NCBI GenBank assembly: GCA_024291935.2
Contig: CM044316.1
Coordinates: forward strand, 5,448,501 to 5,512,500
Direction: 5' to 3'
Source of the DNA: Okapia johnstoni
Lineage: Eukaryota; Chordata; Mammalia; Artiodactyla; Giraffidae
Length of the DNA: 64,000 nucleotides
The notes beneath the pieces are model-generated. The model was not told where the DNA came from. It was given only the letters and a program-made list of their open reading frames with translations, and searched no databases. The position numbers and the translations under genes were made by a program. Below, in pieces: positions 62,115-64,000 of this stretch. Position 1 is the stretch's first letter; each line of letters starts with the position of its first letter.

Positions 62115-64000
62115 ATTCCCTGCCACCCCCCCCACCCCCCCACAGTAAGTGCTTCTAGGGAAAAAGGTAAAAACAAGTCAGAGCAGGAGAGCTGGGGCTT
62201 TACTTCTTTCTAGTCACACCTTTGGGGACCCTGAGTTTGGTCACCCAGCCCTGCAGCCAAGGGTGCAGCAGGACCTGGTAGGGGTTATGTTTAGGGCAGT
62301 GGGCCTTTCTGGCCATGGGGGTCTCGGGTGTGCCCAGATACACACATTGGTAAGAGTGGGTGAGGAGAGTCTGAGCTGAATTTGTTATAAAACGTTAAAG
62401 TTTGTTTCTGAATAAGTGTGTCAGTCTCTCGAGGGTACCCACGTGTCTGATGTCCACCTGTGTGTCTGGGGTCGCCGTCAACAGCCCTCCTTGACTCTTG
62501 GCAGTACCCAGTTTGGGTGGTAGACCCAATGTTCTCCCACATTGCAGCTCAAGTCTCTGTTATGCTGAAGTATTTTTATGCCCTGCATCAGTGTGGATCT
62601 CAGAGAATTTGGAGCAGAATTCTAGTTCCCCAATGACTGGAGGTTTATATCACCTGGTCTGTAACGTCTGTCATATTTACACATGGTCTAGATCTTGGAC
62701 ATAAATTATATCCTTCCTTGTAACATTGCTTCTTTGGAAAACCCACCCCTGTTGAGAACAAGCAGGTGCATTCTAGTTTTCCAGCAACTTGAAACTGCTT
62801 TTCAATTGTTCAGGGAACCCAGAATCTCCTTCCTAGATGAGTCAAATCCTTTGTTGATGGTATTAGACCCAGCACATTACGGTCTCCTCCACCTGGAACT
62901 GGGGGTGTCCTTCGCCCTAGTCCCTTGCTGGACACCTGGTGGCAGATCCCTCGTGTGGATTGATTCTCTACCCTGGACCCTGCCTGTTCTGACCTGGACC
63001 CTTGGTGCCTCCTGCTTGACTGTCTGAGTGAGCCCACTCTCCCTGCAGGCATGGCTCTTCTGTGCCTGGGGCACGCCTGGGGTGACCACCAGCTCTACCT
63101 CCAGCCTGCTAGCTTGAGGAACAGGGGACACAGGACCCGCAAGGGGCCTGGAGGCGCTCAGCCTTCAACAGCTCTTGGACCCACAAGACAGCCTGTTGTA
63201 GATGCCGCAGGGCCGTGAGCCTGGAGGACACAGTGTGTGTCAGAGAGGAGGGTTCAGCCAGTGTGGTGCCCAGTGCTGCTGCTGCCTCAGAACGAGCCCT
63301 GAGAACGGTCCACGGGGCGTTGGAGCTGGGGCATCTCAGGGGTCTGGCCGGAAGGAGTTTCTTTGGTGGCCTCCTGATTGTAAGGGCCAGGACTGGGGAG
63401 TGGGGGGATTCCAGGGAAGCGGGGAGGAGAGGAGGAGGAGCCGGCATAGTAAAGGGGAGCAGAGAAGTGGGAGGGGGCGGTGGTTGGAGTGGAGAGAGAA
63501 TGAACAGTGTGACCCTTGGAGAGAGGAAGTGGGGCGATATAGGGCGGAGCTGGGGGAGTAGATGTGCCAGGACAGTTTCCTAACTGGGTAAGGGCTGGGC
63601 CCCAGCACCCAGAGCTAGGGGTTTGCTTTACCCCCAAGCACAGAAGTCCCGTCACATGGGGGAGCCCAGGTTATGGCCCTGAGGTTGGGAGGCAGCTAGA
63701 TGCCCAGATGGGAGGACCTCCTGGGACTGCTTTTGTCCTCCCAGCGAAGTAGGGAAGATGTCACCAGCTAATTGGAGGGATGGCCCGGTGTAGGAGGTGG
63801 AGGGTCAGAGCGGAGGACTGGGGGTGAGCACTGGGCGTGCAGTGAGAGCCCCTGGAGGATGGAGGGGACACGTGGGTTTCCTCCATCCACTTTCATGTCC
63901 CAGGGTCAGGTGTGGAAGGGGACCTGGGGCTGGACTTTCACCAAGGAATATGGCTGTGTTCCGGAAGGGTGTTGGTACTGAGTGAGTCTCAGGGTAGCAG
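62115..64000. other. HAUS8 intron 2 sequence
   Basis: Contains a C-rich run at 62125-62144. From 63200 the plus strand is G-rich with GGAGG tracts. No HAUS8 exon 3 was found. Open frames up to 122 codons at 63200-63660 overlap on both strands and are not recognised. Confidence 0.5.

Overview
This window is mammalian, specifically ruminant, nuclear DNA. It holds dozens of tRNA-derived SINEs of the Bov-tA type, several BovB (RTE) fragments, CHR-type SINEs known from the whale-hippo-ruminant group, and bovine-type L1 3' ends. Coding sequence is sparse, split by canonical GT-AG introns and conserved with vertebrate genes. Nothing prokaryotic or viral is present as an active system. Cattle, a related bovine, sheep or goat all fit; the sequence alone does not let me choose. 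|| Two genes are supported. (1) MYO9B (unconventional myosin-IXb, a RhoGAP myosin) runs on the minus strand. Its likely non-coding exon 1 lies in a CpG island ending at 61083. Exon 2 carries the start codon at 42163. Coding exons follow at 41312-42163, 10082-10176, 3974-4036, 3396-3495, 3030-3130 and 664-793. They join in frame to exactly 447 codons, covering the RA-like domain and the N-terminal part of the motor with P-loop and switch I. The rest lies beyond position 1. (2) HAUS8 (augmin subunit) runs on the plus strand; its first two coding exons are 61513-61541 and 61902-61963, and the rest lies beyond 64000. The two genes are head to head and share one GC-rich promoter of roughly 400 bp. 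|| Layout: 1-4036 holds MYO9B exons 7 to 4 with short introns. Intron 3 (4037-10081) carries L1, SINE, MaLR and a degenerate TCCA array. Intron 2 (10177-41311, 31 kb) is mostly layered transposon debris and includes a U6 snRNA-L1 chimeric retrocopy inside an older MaLR LTR. Intron 1 (42220-61082) has repeats, a comparatively repeat-poor stretch at about 46.3-49.0 kb, and a purine-rich (transcribed-sense) segment next to the promoter. 61.06-61.55 kb is the shared promoter. 61.54-64.0 kb is the start of HAUS8. || Repeat names are recognised from memory of consensus sequences, so subfamily names and edges are approximate; target-site duplications (TSDs) were read directly where given. No undescribed biological system was found. 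The most unusual items are the U6-L1 chimera nested in an LTR, a 160-codon overlapping upstream ORF at the MYO9B start, and an E2F/YY1-like composite motif at the HAUS8 start codon.
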